Of a stretch of DNA of 34,663 nucleotides, positions 8,495 to 18,500 are shown in pieces. This stretch comes from Bacillota bacterium (GTDB lineage: Bacteria; Bacillota; Clostridia; Peptostreptococcales; Anaerovoracaceae). Location of the stretch: the NCBI GenBank assembly GCA_016284575.1, contig JAEEPD010000059.1, positions 1-34,663 of the forward strand. Reading direction: 5' to 3'. How positions within the stretch are numbered: position 1 is the first letter of the stretch; every line of letters begins with the position of its first letter. Both the position numbers and the translations under genes were made by a program. Below the pieces are notes generated by a model. The model was not told the origin of the DNA and did not search any database. It saw only the letters and a list, made by a program, of their open reading frames with translations.

Positions 8495-10192
8495 ATGAGT
8501 AACAAGGAAAACGGAAAAATGATCGCAGGCATAGTGCTTGCGGCAGCACTGATAGCGGCTCCCTTAGGCGTCTACGCAATGAACGGAAGGGGAAGCTTCT
8601 CCTTCGGCGGAGGAAATGATTCCGCGGTGGTTGAGGACCTGGGCATAGCTCAGTCCGAAGAAAGCCAGTCCGGCAGCGAGCTTCCGGAGCTTAGCGAAAG
8701 CGCCCCCTCCCAGAGCGGCAGCTCCGACCAGAGCCAGAGCTTTGGCGGCTTCGGCGGCAAGGAGCAGATGGACGGCTTCGGCGGCATGAACAGCAACGCA
8801 GCAAGCTACGCAGCTGAGCCCACCGAGATAGTCACAAGCAGCCTTACAGCCAACAGCGCAGAAGACCTGACCGCGGACTACGCCAATGCCCAGACCATAA
8901 CCATGAGCAGCGAAAACAGCAGCGTCAAGATCAGCAGCTCCGGCACCTATATCATCACCGGCAGCTGTGAGGACGGTAACATCACCGTAAAGAAGGGCAC
9001 CACCGGCGTGGTCCTGATCCTGAAGGATCTGGATCTGACCAGCAGCACAGGAGCCACCCTTTCCATCAACAAGGGCACCGAGGTGAAGGTGCTGGTGGAG
9101 GGCAGCGTAAGCCTTACTGACGCCGAAAATCTGGCAGATGAAGAGCTGGACAGCTTCGACGGCGCAGTCATCAAGGTAAAGTCCGGCGCCTCCGCAGTCA
9201 TCGGCGGCAGCGGAACACTGACCGTGAACGGCAGCTGCAAGAACGGCATCAAGGTCTCGGACCTGGATGAGGACGACATTGCAGACGGCTACAGCGAGGC
9301 CAGCCTCATAATCGACGGGGACCTGACCATAAACGTGACAGCGGCCAACGACGGCATCAACTCCGGTACGGATCTTACCATCAAGAGCGGAAACATCACC
9401 GTAAGCGCAGCTGACGACGGCATAAAGGCCGATTATATCCTGACCATAGGCGAGGAGGGCAGCGAAGGGCCCACCATCAATGTGACACTGTCCGAGGAGG
9501 GTCTTGAGGGCGCCACCATCAATATCTACAGCGGAAACATCACCGTCAATGCTTCTGATGACGGTATCAACGCAGCAAACAGCGACCTGACAGATTACAC
9601 CTACTCCCTGAACATCATGGGCGGCACCGTAAATGTGAGCTCCGGCGCCGACGGCATCGACTCCAACGGCAACATCAACATTCTCGGCGGCCTCACCTCC
9701 ATCGTTAAATCCGCAAGCAACGGCGGCGAGGGCGGCATCGACTACGAAGGAAGCTGCTATGTGGCTGATGGCTGCCTGGTGAACCCCTACGGCGTGACCA
9801 TGGATTCCGGCAATGGCGGCCAGGGAGGCTTCGGGGGTTTTAGCGGAGCCGGCGGCTGGAAGAACAGACAGAACAGCGGAAGCGACCTGCCCCAGCAGCC
9901 GGATGGAAACAGCAACAGCGAAATGCCCCAGATGCCTGAGTGGAACGGACAGAACGGCCAGATGCCCCAGATGCCTGAGTGGAACAACCAGAACGGGCAG
10001 GACGGACAACCCCCGCAGCTGCCTGAGTGGAACAACCAGAACGGACAGGACGGTCAGCAGCAGAGACCCGGAAGGGGCCAGGGAAGACCCGGCCAGATGC
10101 AGGGCCCCGGAATGAATAACCAGATGCCCGGACAGAACGGCCAGGCTCCCGAAATGCCCCAGTTCCCCGGAAGCACTCAGAACCAACAGTAA
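8495..10192 (+). CDS. Secreted carbohydrate-binding-domain (Cthe_2159/DUF4353-like) beta-helix protein with Gln/Asn/Pro-rich C-terminal tail
   Basis: Signal-anchor MIAGIVLAAALIAAPLGVYA; repeated turns (SGNITVSAADDGIKAD, SGNITVNASDDGINAANSD, GGTVNVSSGADGIDSNGNI); RBS AGGAGG. Confidence 0.8.
   Translation: MSNKENGKMIAGIVLAAALIAAPLGVYAMNGRGSFSFGGGNDSAVVEDLGIAQSEESQSGSELPELSESAPSQSGSSDQSQSFGGFGGKEQMDGFGGMNSNAASYAAEPTEIVTSSLTANSAEDLTADYANAQTITMSSENSSVKISSSGTYIITGSCEDGNITVKKGTTGVVLILKDLDLTSSTGATLSINKGTEVKVLVEGSVSLTDAENLADEELDSFDGAVIKVKSGASAVIGGSGTLTVNGSCKNGIKVSDLDEDDIADGYSEASLIIDGDLTINVTAANDGINSGTDLTIKSGNITVSAADDGIKADYILTIGEEGSEGPTINVTLSEEGLEGATINIYSGNITVNASDDGINAANSDLTDYTYSLNIMGGTVNVSSGADGIDSNGNINILGGLTSIVKSASNGGEGGIDYEGSCYVADGCLVNPYGVTMDSGNGGQGGFGGFSGAGGWKNRQNSGSDLPQQPDGNSNSEMPQMPEWNGQNGQMPQMPEWNNQNGQDGQPPQLPEWNNQNGQDGQQQRPGRGQGRPGQMQGPGMNNQMPGQNGQAPEMPQFPGSTQNQQ
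9923..10056 (+). repeat. Tandem repeat encoding MPQMPEWNxQNGQ(DGQ) units
   Basis: Three successive near-copies of MPQMPEWNGQNGQ / MPQMPEWNNQNGQDGQ / PPQLPEWNNQNGQDGQ. Confidence 0.8.
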
Positions 10193-10218
10193 CGATAGCT
10201 CCTTAAAATAACCATATA

Positions 10219-10255
10219 AAAAGGGCTCCGCGCTTAAGGCGCGGGGCCCTTTAAC
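10219..10255. terminator. Bidirectional terminator between convergent genes
   Basis: AAAGGGCTCCGCGC-TTAAG-GCGCGGGGCCCTTT. Confidence 0.8.
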
Positions 10256-10267
10256 ATTCATCCACTT

Positions 10268-11752
10268 CTACTTCAGCAGCTCCAGAGCCTTTTCCAGCTG
10301 GGGATCCGTGCCGTCCAGGTTCATCCATGAATTGAAGCGGTCCTCTATGATCTTCAGGGTCAGGTTATCCAGATTGCCATAAGCGTAGGAGCCTGCATCC
10401 TTCTGAATGGACCGGAGAGCAGCCATGGTCTTTCCATCCATGTGACCGTTGGCATCCACATCGTAGCCCAGGATGCTGAGCCTCTGCTGAGCCGCAAGCA
10501 CGTTGAGGCCGAACTCGCCGGCATAGTAGCGCTCAGTGCTCAGGGGCGCCATGTCCTCAATAAGCGCCACAGCGTCGGAATCGGTCATGTTGCCGTGTCT
10601 GTATACAACCACGTCGGGAATAACGCCGACGCCATTGATATCCACATTGCCGGGACCCTTGAACTCCATGACGGAAAGCTTGAAGCTGTCGCCGTTGTCC
10701 ACATCCGCCGTGGTCTGAGCCAGTCCCTTGCCGAAGCTGGTCACCCCTACCACCTTGGCAGCGCCGTTCTCCTTAAGAGCGGACGCCAGGCATTCGGAGG
10801 CGGAGGCGGTATACTCGTTTATAAGTACCACCATGGGGAGCTTCGCCTGCTTGTTCGGATTGGAAAGCTCGTATTCGATGAGCCTGCCCTGGCGGTAGAA
10901 CAGGGCGATCACGCCCTCATCCAGCAGCTGGTCCGCAATGTCCGTGGCCTGGAAAAGAAGGCCTCCGCCGTTGTCCCGAAGGTCCAGGATCAGGGAATCG
11001 GCTCCCCTGTCCACCAGGTCTGCCTTGGCTTCTGCAAACTCCTTGGCGGTGTTGGTGGAAAAGCTGGAGATCTCTATGTAGCCTGTATTTCCTGCCATCA
11101 TCTCGCTGAACACTGTGGAATTGACCAGGGGCACCCGCTCCAGGGTGAAGCTGCGGATCCTGCCCTCAGCATCAAAGCTCAGCTGCACCTTCGTGCCCTC
11201 CTTGCCGCGGACCTTCAGGGCCACCTCGGAGATGCTCATACCGCTGACGCTTACGCCATCCACTTCGGTGAGATACCAGCCGGCTCTTACACCGGCAGCG
11301 AAGGCTGTGCCCTTCTTGTTTACCTCGGTAACCAGGATGCGGTTACCGTCGGACTGCATGGTTATGCCAACGCCGTAGTAGGAATTATCCAGCTGAGTGG
11401 CCAGAGAGGGCACCTCATCCTCCACAAAGTAGTATTCGCTCCACCTGTCCCCCAGGGCGCTGAACATGCCCTGGTACACACCCCGTATCAGGTCCTCCCG
11501 GGTGACGGTGCCGTTGTAGTAGGTCTCCAGATAGTCCATCACCTCTTCAATATTTTTCAGGCGGCTCTTCTGAAGCTCCTCCTGTGACAGCTCCGCCGCA
11601 TAGACCATGCCGGGAGCCTCGAAACCGAAGGCCGAAGCCAGCAGCATCAGCACGTAGAAGAAGGAACCAGCCAGCATGGCAATCACTATTATCAGGGCCG
11701 TGGTCCTTGCCAGACGCTTTTTTCTCTCCTGGGTCTTAGTTACATTCGCCAT
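10268..11752 (-). CDS. S41 family C-terminal processing peptidase (PDZ, TM anchor, C-terminal peptidoglycan-binding-like domain)
   Basis: N-terminal TM; PDZ segment; LILDLRDNGGGLL, INEYTASASECLASALKENGAAKVVGVTSFGKG catalytic region; PG-binding-like C-terminus. Confidence 0.9.
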   Translation of the reverse strand: MANVTKTQERKKRLARTTALIIVIAMLAGSFFYVLMLLASAFGFEAPGMVYAAELSQEELQKSRLKNIEEVMDYLETYYNGTVTREDLIRGVYQGMFSALGDRWSEYYFVEDEVPSLATQLDNSYYGVGITMQSDGNRILVTEVNKKGTAFAAGVRAGWYLTEVDGVSVSGMSISEVALKVRGKEGTKVQLSFDAEGRIRSFTLERVPLVNSTVFSEMMAGNTGYIEISSFSTNTAKEFAEAKADLVDRGADSLILDLRDNGGGLLFQATDIADQLLDEGVIALFYRQGRLIEYELSNPNKQAKLPMVVLINEYTASASECLASALKENGAAKVVGVTSFGKGLAQTTADVDNGDSFKLSVMEFKGPGNVDINGVGVIPDVVVYRHGNMTDSDAVALIEDMAPLSTERYYAGEFGLNVLAAQQRLSILGYDVDANGHMDGKTMAALRSIQKDAGSYAYGNLDNLTLKIIEDRFNSWMNLDGTDPQLEKALELLK

Positions 11753-11761
11753 TCTATCCTC

Positions 11762-12229
11762 CTAATTCATCTTCCCGGGCTTGCTCAGGATCTCGATATC
11801 GAAGCTGTTGCGGCTTTCGGAGAGTCCCTTGACGCTGAGGCTGTAGTCGATGGAGATCTTGTCCAGCTCCGCGGCGCTCTTTCCAAGTCCGCTGAGCTTA
11901 TCGGTCAGCAGCTCCAGCCCGAAATTGCCGTAGGGGGTCACATAGATGCCGTTGAAGCGCTTGCCCTCCTCGAATTCCATCAGGTTTTCGTCGTCGCCCC
12001 ACTCGGTGCTGCGTCTGACCTTGACCTTTTTCGGTGTGATGGTGATGTGGGTGGTGACGCCGCCCATGCCGTATTCCTCCATCTCCGGATAGACTATCAG
12101 GGTGCTGCGCCCCACGGTGCCGATCTTGCCCTCGGTTATGAATTCTATTACGTTATCTTCCTTAACTTCGCCGTCCTCACGGAAGTAGCTTTTTCCCGTG
12201 ATCTTCAGCATTACATCTTCCATTGCCAT
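11762..12229 (-). CDS. DUF1934 domain-containing protein (ORF extends to 12262)
   Basis: Beta-barrel-like ~155-aa protein in the position and with the sequence pattern typical of the family. Confidence 0.7.
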   Translation of the reverse strand: MAMEDVMLKITGKSYFREDGEVKEDNVIEFITEGKIGTVGRSTLIVYPEMEEYGMGGVTTHITITPKKVKVRRSTEWGDDENLMEFEEGKRFNGIYVTPYGNFGLELLTDKLSGLGKSAAELDKISIDYSLSVKGLSESRNSFDIEILSKPGKMN

Positions 12230-12274
12230 TTTTGTTCCCCTTTTCGATCGTTTACTGTCCAAACCCCTTTGGAT

Positions 12275-13210
12275 CTATTTTTTCGAAGCGGATCTGAGAA
12301 GCTCCGTCAGCTCCTCCCTGCCGAAATGGTACTTTTTCCTGCAGAAGGTGCAGGAAAGCTCCGCCTCGCCGTCCTCGTCGATGATGGTCTTAAGGTCCTT
12401 TTCTCCGATGGACACCAGGGCCCTTGCCATGCGCTCTCTGCTGCAGTCGCAGTGCCAGCTGATCTGCCTGCGGTCCAGGATCTCGGGATAGTATTCCTGA
12501 GGCACATCCTTGAATATCAGCTTAAGAAGCTCCTCGCAGATCTGAAGCTCGCCGGGCTCCTTTCCCATGCGCGCTGTGCAGTTTTCCTTTGCGTCGTTTA
12601 TGAGAAGGGTCAGGGAGTCCATGTAGAAAAGCATGTCCTCCAGCGCCTTCAGAGCCTCCTCGCTGGCGTCCGGCAGCACCTGGATGACCATTCCGCCGGC
12701 GGACTCCACCCCGCCGTCCACGCCAAAGCGCACCCCAAGAGCCACGCTGGAGGGCTGCTGCTCGGAGACGGTAAAGTACTGGGTCAGGTCCTCCGCTATC
12801 TCACCGGAGACCAGGTCCACCCTGCCCACATAGGGCTCCTTAAGCCCCAGGTCCTTGATCACGGTAAGAGTGCCGGCACCCACAGCCGCTCCCACGTCCA
12901 GCTTTCCAGGCCCCTTAAGAGGCAGGTCCAGATAGGGATTGGAAATGTAGGCCTTGACCTCGCCCATGCCGTTGGCCGCCGCCAGTATCTCCTGCGCGGG
13001 ACCGTCACCCTTTATCTGAAGGGTCATGCGGGCGTGCTCGTCCTTGAGCATCAGCCCCATGATCCCTGCCCCTGTCATGGTGCGGCCAAGCGCCGCCCCT
13101 GCCAGAGGCGTGCATTCGTGGATGGCTATGGCCTCCCGGACCATTTCCGTGGTGACTGTAAGATAAACGCGGTAGGAACCGCTTCTGTCGACTGCTATGA
13201 CTGTGTTCAT
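12275..13210 (-). CDS. hslO: Redox-regulated chaperone Hsp33
   Basis: C-terminal CDCSRERM...CTFC zinc centre, GAALGRTMTGAGIMG, GDGPAQEI motifs. Confidence 0.92.
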   Translation of the reverse strand: MNTVIAVDRSGSYRVYLTVTTEMVREAIAIHECTPLAGAALGRTMTGAGIMGLMLKDEHARMTLQIKGDGPAQEILAAANGMGEVKAYISNPYLDLPLKGPGKLDVGAAVGAGTLTVIKDLGLKEPYVGRVDLVSGEIAEDLTQYFTVSEQQPSSVALGVRFGVDGGVESAGGMVIQVLPDASEEALKALEDMLFYMDSLTLLINDAKENCTARMGKEPGELQICEELLKLIFKDVPQEYYPEILDRRQISWHCDCSRERMARALVSIGEKDLKTIIDEDGEAELSCTFCRKKYHFGREELTELLRSASKK

Positions 13211-13365
13211 GTTTCCCCTTCTATGTGACGGGCAGCCCGGGGGCGCCCGGAAATCCTTTTTAACTGAATAATTATTTTAACACATAAGGCGCCTTTTGTG
13301 GACGGATGTGATATATTATTTCGTGAAATATTGGTGAATTCGGAGGGCCCCGGGAGGAGCCGTTT

Positions 13366-14325
13366 ATGGATATAAAGATAAACGCGTACGCAAAAATTAA
13401 CCTCAAGCTCAAGGTGCTGGGAGACCTTCCCGGCGGCTACCACGAGCTGTATAATCACATGCAGGCCGTGGGGCTCTGCGACAGGGTCTATATCGACTAT
13501 CACGACATGGGAGCTGTATCAGCCAAGGAGGCTGAAGGCTACCGGCCCCGGGTGATACTGCACCCCGGAAAGCCTTATCTTCCACGGGATGAGAGGAATC
13601 TGGCCTGGAAGGCGGCGGAGCTGATGCACCGGCGCTTTCACCCGGACAGGAGGGAGAAATTCTTTATCTCTGTGGAAAAGAATATACCCGTTGCGGCGGG
13701 TCTTGCAGGGGGTTCTGCTGACGGAGCCGCTGTTCTTACCGGCCTTGCCAGGCTCTGGGGACTGATACCGGGTTATGGCGAGGGCCCTGAGACTGCCAAT
13801 GCAGACCAGCCCGGCGCTGAAGTCAGTGCTGCAGACAGGTCTGAAGCTGCAGCAGGCAGCCCAGAGCGTCCCAGCCTTCAGCAGCTTGAGCCTCTGATAG
13901 AGCTGGCAAAGGAGCTGGGCTCTGATGTCCCCTTCTCCCTGCTGGCCCAGAACGGATATCCGGCGGCAGTCGGGACCGGCCGGGGCACAGAGCTGGAGCT
14001 GGTCACCTCTGAAAGCTACAAGGTCCTTATCTACACCCCGAATTTTCCCCTGTCCACAAAGGCTGTCTACGGAGAGTTGAAGGATGGTGACGCCAGCGAA
14101 TTCAACGACCTCGAGCCTCCCGCAAAGCGCCTGAGCCCCGAGATCGAAGCCGTGATGGAGCTGATGAAGGGCATAGGAACGCCCCTCCGCACCCAGCTCT
14201 CCGGCAGCGGCCCCTCGGTCTTCAACCTCTACAGCAATAAAGGCCCCTGCCCCTCCCTCAAGGAGGTCAAGGCAGCCCTTGCAAACCGCGAAGGGAACAT
14301 CTACCTTGGGGAGACGCTGGAGTAG
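13366..14325 (+). CDS. ispE: 4-diphosphocytidyl-2-C-methyl-D-erythritol kinase
   Basis: NAYAKINLKLKV, NIPVAAGLAGGSADGAA, LGSDVPF, LSGSGPSVF GHMP-kinase motifs. Confidence 0.92.
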   Translation: MDIKINAYAKINLKLKVLGDLPGGYHELYNHMQAVGLCDRVYIDYHDMGAVSAKEAEGYRPRVILHPGKPYLPRDERNLAWKAAELMHRRFHPDRREKFFISVEKNIPVAAGLAGGSADGAAVLTGLARLWGLIPGYGEGPETANADQPGAEVSAADRSEAAAGSPERPSLQQLEPLIELAKELGSDVPFSLLAQNGYPAAVGTGRGTELELVTSESYKVLIYTPNFPLSTKAVYGELKDGDASEFNDLEPPAKRLSPEIEAVMELMKGIGTPLRTQLSGSGPSVFNLYSNKGPCPSLKEVKAALANREGNIYLGETLE

Positions 14326-14350
14326 CAGAGGGCTTCGGTCATACGCATAA

Positions 14351-14380
14351 AAAAGGACGGCTTTTCGGCCGTCCTTTCTC
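14351..14380. terminator. Bidirectional terminator between ispE and prmA
   Basis: AAAGGACGGC-TTTTCG-GCCGTCCTTT. Confidence 0.75.
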
Positions 14381-14442
14381 GATTTCTGCGGTATTGCTCC
14401 CGCAAAAATTACACTATTTTTTCACTATTTTTCACTATTCGG

Positions 14443-15498
14443 CTATTGCTTAAGCACTGCGGCGAAGGCGGTCCAGCAGTCGTCGTGGAGGGAGTCGATT
14501 ATCTCAAAGCCCGCGTCTTCTATGGCTTTGCGGCATCTGTCCTCGGTGCCGTCGATAATGCCGCTGCTTATATAAAGGCCTCTGCCCCGGCAGTGAGCGG
14601 CCACGTCCGGGGACAGCATCACCACAAGGTCGGAGATCAGATTGGCCACCACGGCATCGGCGTGGTAGTTAAGGCCTTTGGTAAGGTCCCCCTGAACCGC
14701 CTGTATTTTATCCTCGCAGCCGTTGATCCTTGCGTTGCGCCTGGTGCTGTCTATGGCCTCCGGGTCTATGTCCACCGCAAGTATGCGGGACGCACCCAGG
14801 CGGTCGGCGACAACAGAGAGTATCCCTGTGCCGCAGCCCACGTCCAGGACCGCATCCCCCGGACGCAGCCACTTTTCCATGAGCCGCACCACAAGATAGG
14901 TGGTGGCGCTGGTGCCTGTGCCAAAGGCCAGGCCCGGGTCTATGGAGATGACCTGCTCACCGGGCTTGGGGTCGTACTCCTTCCAGTCCGGCTTAACCAC
15001 GAAGTGCTCGCTTATCCTGCTGGGGACGTAGTACTCCTCCCACTTGTGGAGCCAGTCCTGATCGTCCACGGTGGAGACGGAGGCGTCGTAGCTTTTAAGG
15101 AGCTGGGTCAGCCCCCAGTCTCTTCTTCGGATCTGGTCCGCGCTCAGCCGCTCTCTTGCTATCCCGGAGGCGCCGCGCTCGGTGCGGGAGTCCGAAGGGT
15201 CCAGATCGGCAGCCCCGGGTCGGCCAGCCCCGTCCCCGGCACCGGCAGCTCCACCTGAGCCTTCAGCACCCTCCTCCGCCTCTATGTAGAAGCAGACGCT
15301 GGGCCTTTCCCTAAACTGCGCCAGCACAGACTCGTCCACCGCGTTCCAGAACCAGCCTATGGACTTCTCCGGGCTGAAAAGCTCCGCGTCCGTAGGGTCG
15401 TTTATGATGATCTCCTCGATCCCCAGCTTTGCCAGCTCAGCCTCCAGTGCCTCCAGCCCCTCCTGTTCGCAGTATATCTTGTATTCCTTGTATTTCAT
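14443..15498 (-). CDS. prmA: Ribosomal protein L11 methyltransferase
   Basis: DPGLAFGTGTSATT, DVGCGTGILSVVADRLGA, VVANLISDLVV motifs. Confidence 0.9.
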   Translation of the reverse strand: MKYKEYKIYCEQEGLEALEAELAKLGIEEIIINDPTDAELFSPEKSIGWFWNAVDESVLAQFRERPSVCFYIEAEEGAEGSGGAAGAGDGAGRPGAADLDPSDSRTERGASGIARERLSADQIRRRDWGLTQLLKSYDASVSTVDDQDWLHKWEEYYVPSRISEHFVVKPDWKEYDPKPGEQVISIDPGLAFGTGTSATTYLVVRLMEKWLRPGDAVLDVGCGTGILSVVADRLGASRILAVDIDPEAIDSTRRNARINGCEDKIQAVQGDLTKGLNYHADAVVANLISDLVVMLSPDVAAHCRGRGLYISSGIIDGTEDRCRKAIEDAGFEIIDSLHDDCWTAFAAVLKQ

Positions 15499-15567
15499 GG
15501 TGTTTCCGTTTTATTCCCAAGGGCCTCACGGGGCATCTATTGCAAAAAAGTTCCCCGTAAAACCCCG

Positions 15568-18500
15568 CTACTCCAGGAAATAGCGCTTCCTCTGCTCCGT
15601 GCTCAGCGTCCTGCCGCCGATGGCCCGGTCCGCCAGCTCCAGCAGCTCATTTCCTTCCATGCATCTGAGCAGGTAAAGCACGGTGCCGTCCCCGGTCCTT
15701 CCTATCAGCAGGCGGCTGCCGTCAGCCGCTGCGTCCTGAACGAAAAGCTCCCTGTCGTGAAGATCCAGCAGGCAGAAGCCGTCGACGGCCCTGCAGACTG
15801 CGCCGTCCTCCATGTAGGCCCCGTCTCTTCCGAAGAAGAACTCGGCCTTGTCCTCCGCGGGGATCTCGCCCTCTGCAGGCTCGTAAGGCGCCAGTGTCTC
15901 TCCGTCGAAGCTGTACCAGGCTCCGCCGCCGTCGGTGCTGTAGAGCAGCATCGCGCTGCCGTCTGCATTCAGCAGAGTCCTGGTGACCCCCAGGATGTCC
16001 AGCTCCAGATTTTCTCCGCTCCTGAGGTCCAGTATGTGGGTTTTATTCGAATAGATATAGACCGAAAGCTGATCGCCCCAGCCGGGCAGATTCGCGTCTG
16101 TTACCGTGCCGCCATAGCTCTTCCACCACTGGTGGCCGGAGCCGGCGCTGGTCCAGGTCTCCGTATCTATCACCAGCACATACTGGGCGTCGTTCTGCAC
16201 CCCGTGGATGATAATATACTTTCCCTGCCGTTCGAAATCGTTCGTCCACCAGCTGTCCTGAACGAGCTCGGAATGCAGCAGCTCCATGGTCCTTGAATCG
16301 AAGACATAAAAGACCCAGCGGCCGCCGAAAACGGTAAAATCGTCATCTGTCCAGACCGTCACCAGCTCAGAGCTGTCATCTGTTATTTCCTTTCCGTCCC
16401 CGTCCTTACCCCGGGCCTCCGGGTTGATGGTCTTCAGCTTTTCCCCTGTTTCCGCGTCGTAGACGAAGATCACGGACTTTCCGCTGTCATGAGCCTGGCC
16501 GAAGCGGACAATGAAGCGATCTCCCACCCTCGACATTTTATTGGCGTAGAGCACATTCATGCGGGATATGGTCTCAGCCACCGTATTCTCCCCGGTCCTG
16601 GTGTCCATCACGGTCAGATAGTATTCCTGATTCTCGCTCCTGTAGTACCAGAGCTTTTTTCCGTCCTTCGTAAGGACCGCCTTTGACGCCCCCATGATGC
16701 CGTTGCTCAGGGTCTGCGCCATGGCAGACTCGCTGCTCTTGTCCTGCCTCATCAGCCGGGACTTTTCGGGGCCCTTCAGCAGTATGTAGCTGTCGTCCAG
16801 AGAATTGCCCCATTCATCGTAGTTCACATAGCAGGCTTCTTCTATGTCGAAGTCCGCCTTGATGGTCTGCCGTATATCGCCGTAGGAGATGACAAGCACG
16901 GTATCCTCTTCGGAATCGCAGCAGAGCAGCGTGTTTCCGTCTGCCGAATAGTGCATGGTATCCACCGAGTTCCACTGGGTGGATACGGCCTCGGCCTTCT
17001 GCTGTGCCAGATCTATTATATAGAGCTTGTCCTGCTCCGTGGTGACTGCGATCTTGTCCTCCGTGGGGGAGGCGATCATGGACTCGAAATAGCTGCCGTC
17101 CAGCTCCTTGCAGCTTATCCGTGCCAGCTGCTCCTCGGAAACCGAATCCCAGATGAATATCCAGGCGTCCGAAAGCCCCACCACGTAGCGGCTGTCGAAG
17201 GAGCCGATGTAGTCGGAAACGAAATCCCTGCTCTGGGTGCTGTCGTATATGATCTCCCCGTCACTTCCGGGGATCTCGGTGCTGTAGCTGTGGATGATGC
17301 GCTCTTCAAAGCTCTCCGCATATGCGTTTGTACGGACCATAATGACGCTGGAGCTCCCCGGCCCGATTATGTTCGTAAGCACCAGATCGCTGTAGCGGTC
17401 GACACTTTCGGTGTTGGCAAGACCATCAGCCGGGAAGCGGACCAGATCCGAGAGGGAATTCTTTTCCGTATCGATCTCCCGGCTCCAGGTGTAGATGTTG
17501 TAGCTGTAGTACCAGGCAAATTCTGAAATGTCCCTCTCGGCTATCAGCCCGTCATCCCACCACTTGAAGTAAGTGTTGGGATAGAGCAGTGAATTTGTAA
17601 CCGTATCCCCCGACATCCTGAGCATGCCCACGCCGGTGGAATCCGTGTAGACTATGCGGGTAAGATCGTTTCCGATCACCACCTGGAAGGGGGCCCTGTC
17701 AAACTTCAGGGGGTAGTCCTTCTCCTCGCCGTTTTCCAGCCTGAAGCAGGCGGTATAGCCGGGCAGGGATTCGGAGCAGACTGCCAGGGTGACAGAATTG
17801 GCCCGGAAGCTCTTTATGGGGAAATTGAGATCCGTAAGGGGCAGGTAATTGCTGCTGACCCCGGAGATCAAAGCGCTTCTCAAGGCCGCCACAGCCTCCT
17901 CCGCCACGGGGCGGTCTGGGTCGTCGAAGTCATCCGGGAGGGCTTCCCTTGCCAGCAGCGTGGCCAGCATGCGGTCCCCGCCGGAATCCAGCAGGTCCTG
18001 GGCTCCGCTGGCCAGGAATTTGGATTGGGAGAGCAGCGCAGCGTTCCTCTCCGCCGTTATCTGGCGGTTTTTGACCACCGCATAGCCCAGAAAGCCGGAA
18101 AGCAGGGCCACGGCAGCCGCAAGCACGCCTGCGGCGATGCGGGTCCTTCTCTGCCTGGCCCTCTGCTTAAGGTCGTCGAAATTGACCCCCAGCATGGGAG
18201 CCAGTATTCGCAGCTTCTCCTCCTTCAGCTTCTTGAGGGACTCCTCAACTGTGGCGCCCCGGACGTCAGCCGCCAGAGGCTCCACCTCCACCCGCCTTCC
18301 GTCCTCCTCCCTGAAGCGCAGCTGCTCCGGGAAGGAATCCGCGGGTTCACCCTCCGCCAGTATGGTAAGGATGCGGTCCCGCCTGCCCAGGGAGATGAAA
18401 TAGTCCAGCTCCTCCATGCACCAGCGGGACTGGAGGTAGCGGGGAGAGCAGACGCATATGAGCCACTCGGAGTTCTCCAGGGCATGGTGGATGTCATCCC

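Noticed and set aside
9923-10056. CRISPR-like array
   Set aside because: Repeats are contiguous, in coding frame and without unique spacers; they encode a protein repeat.
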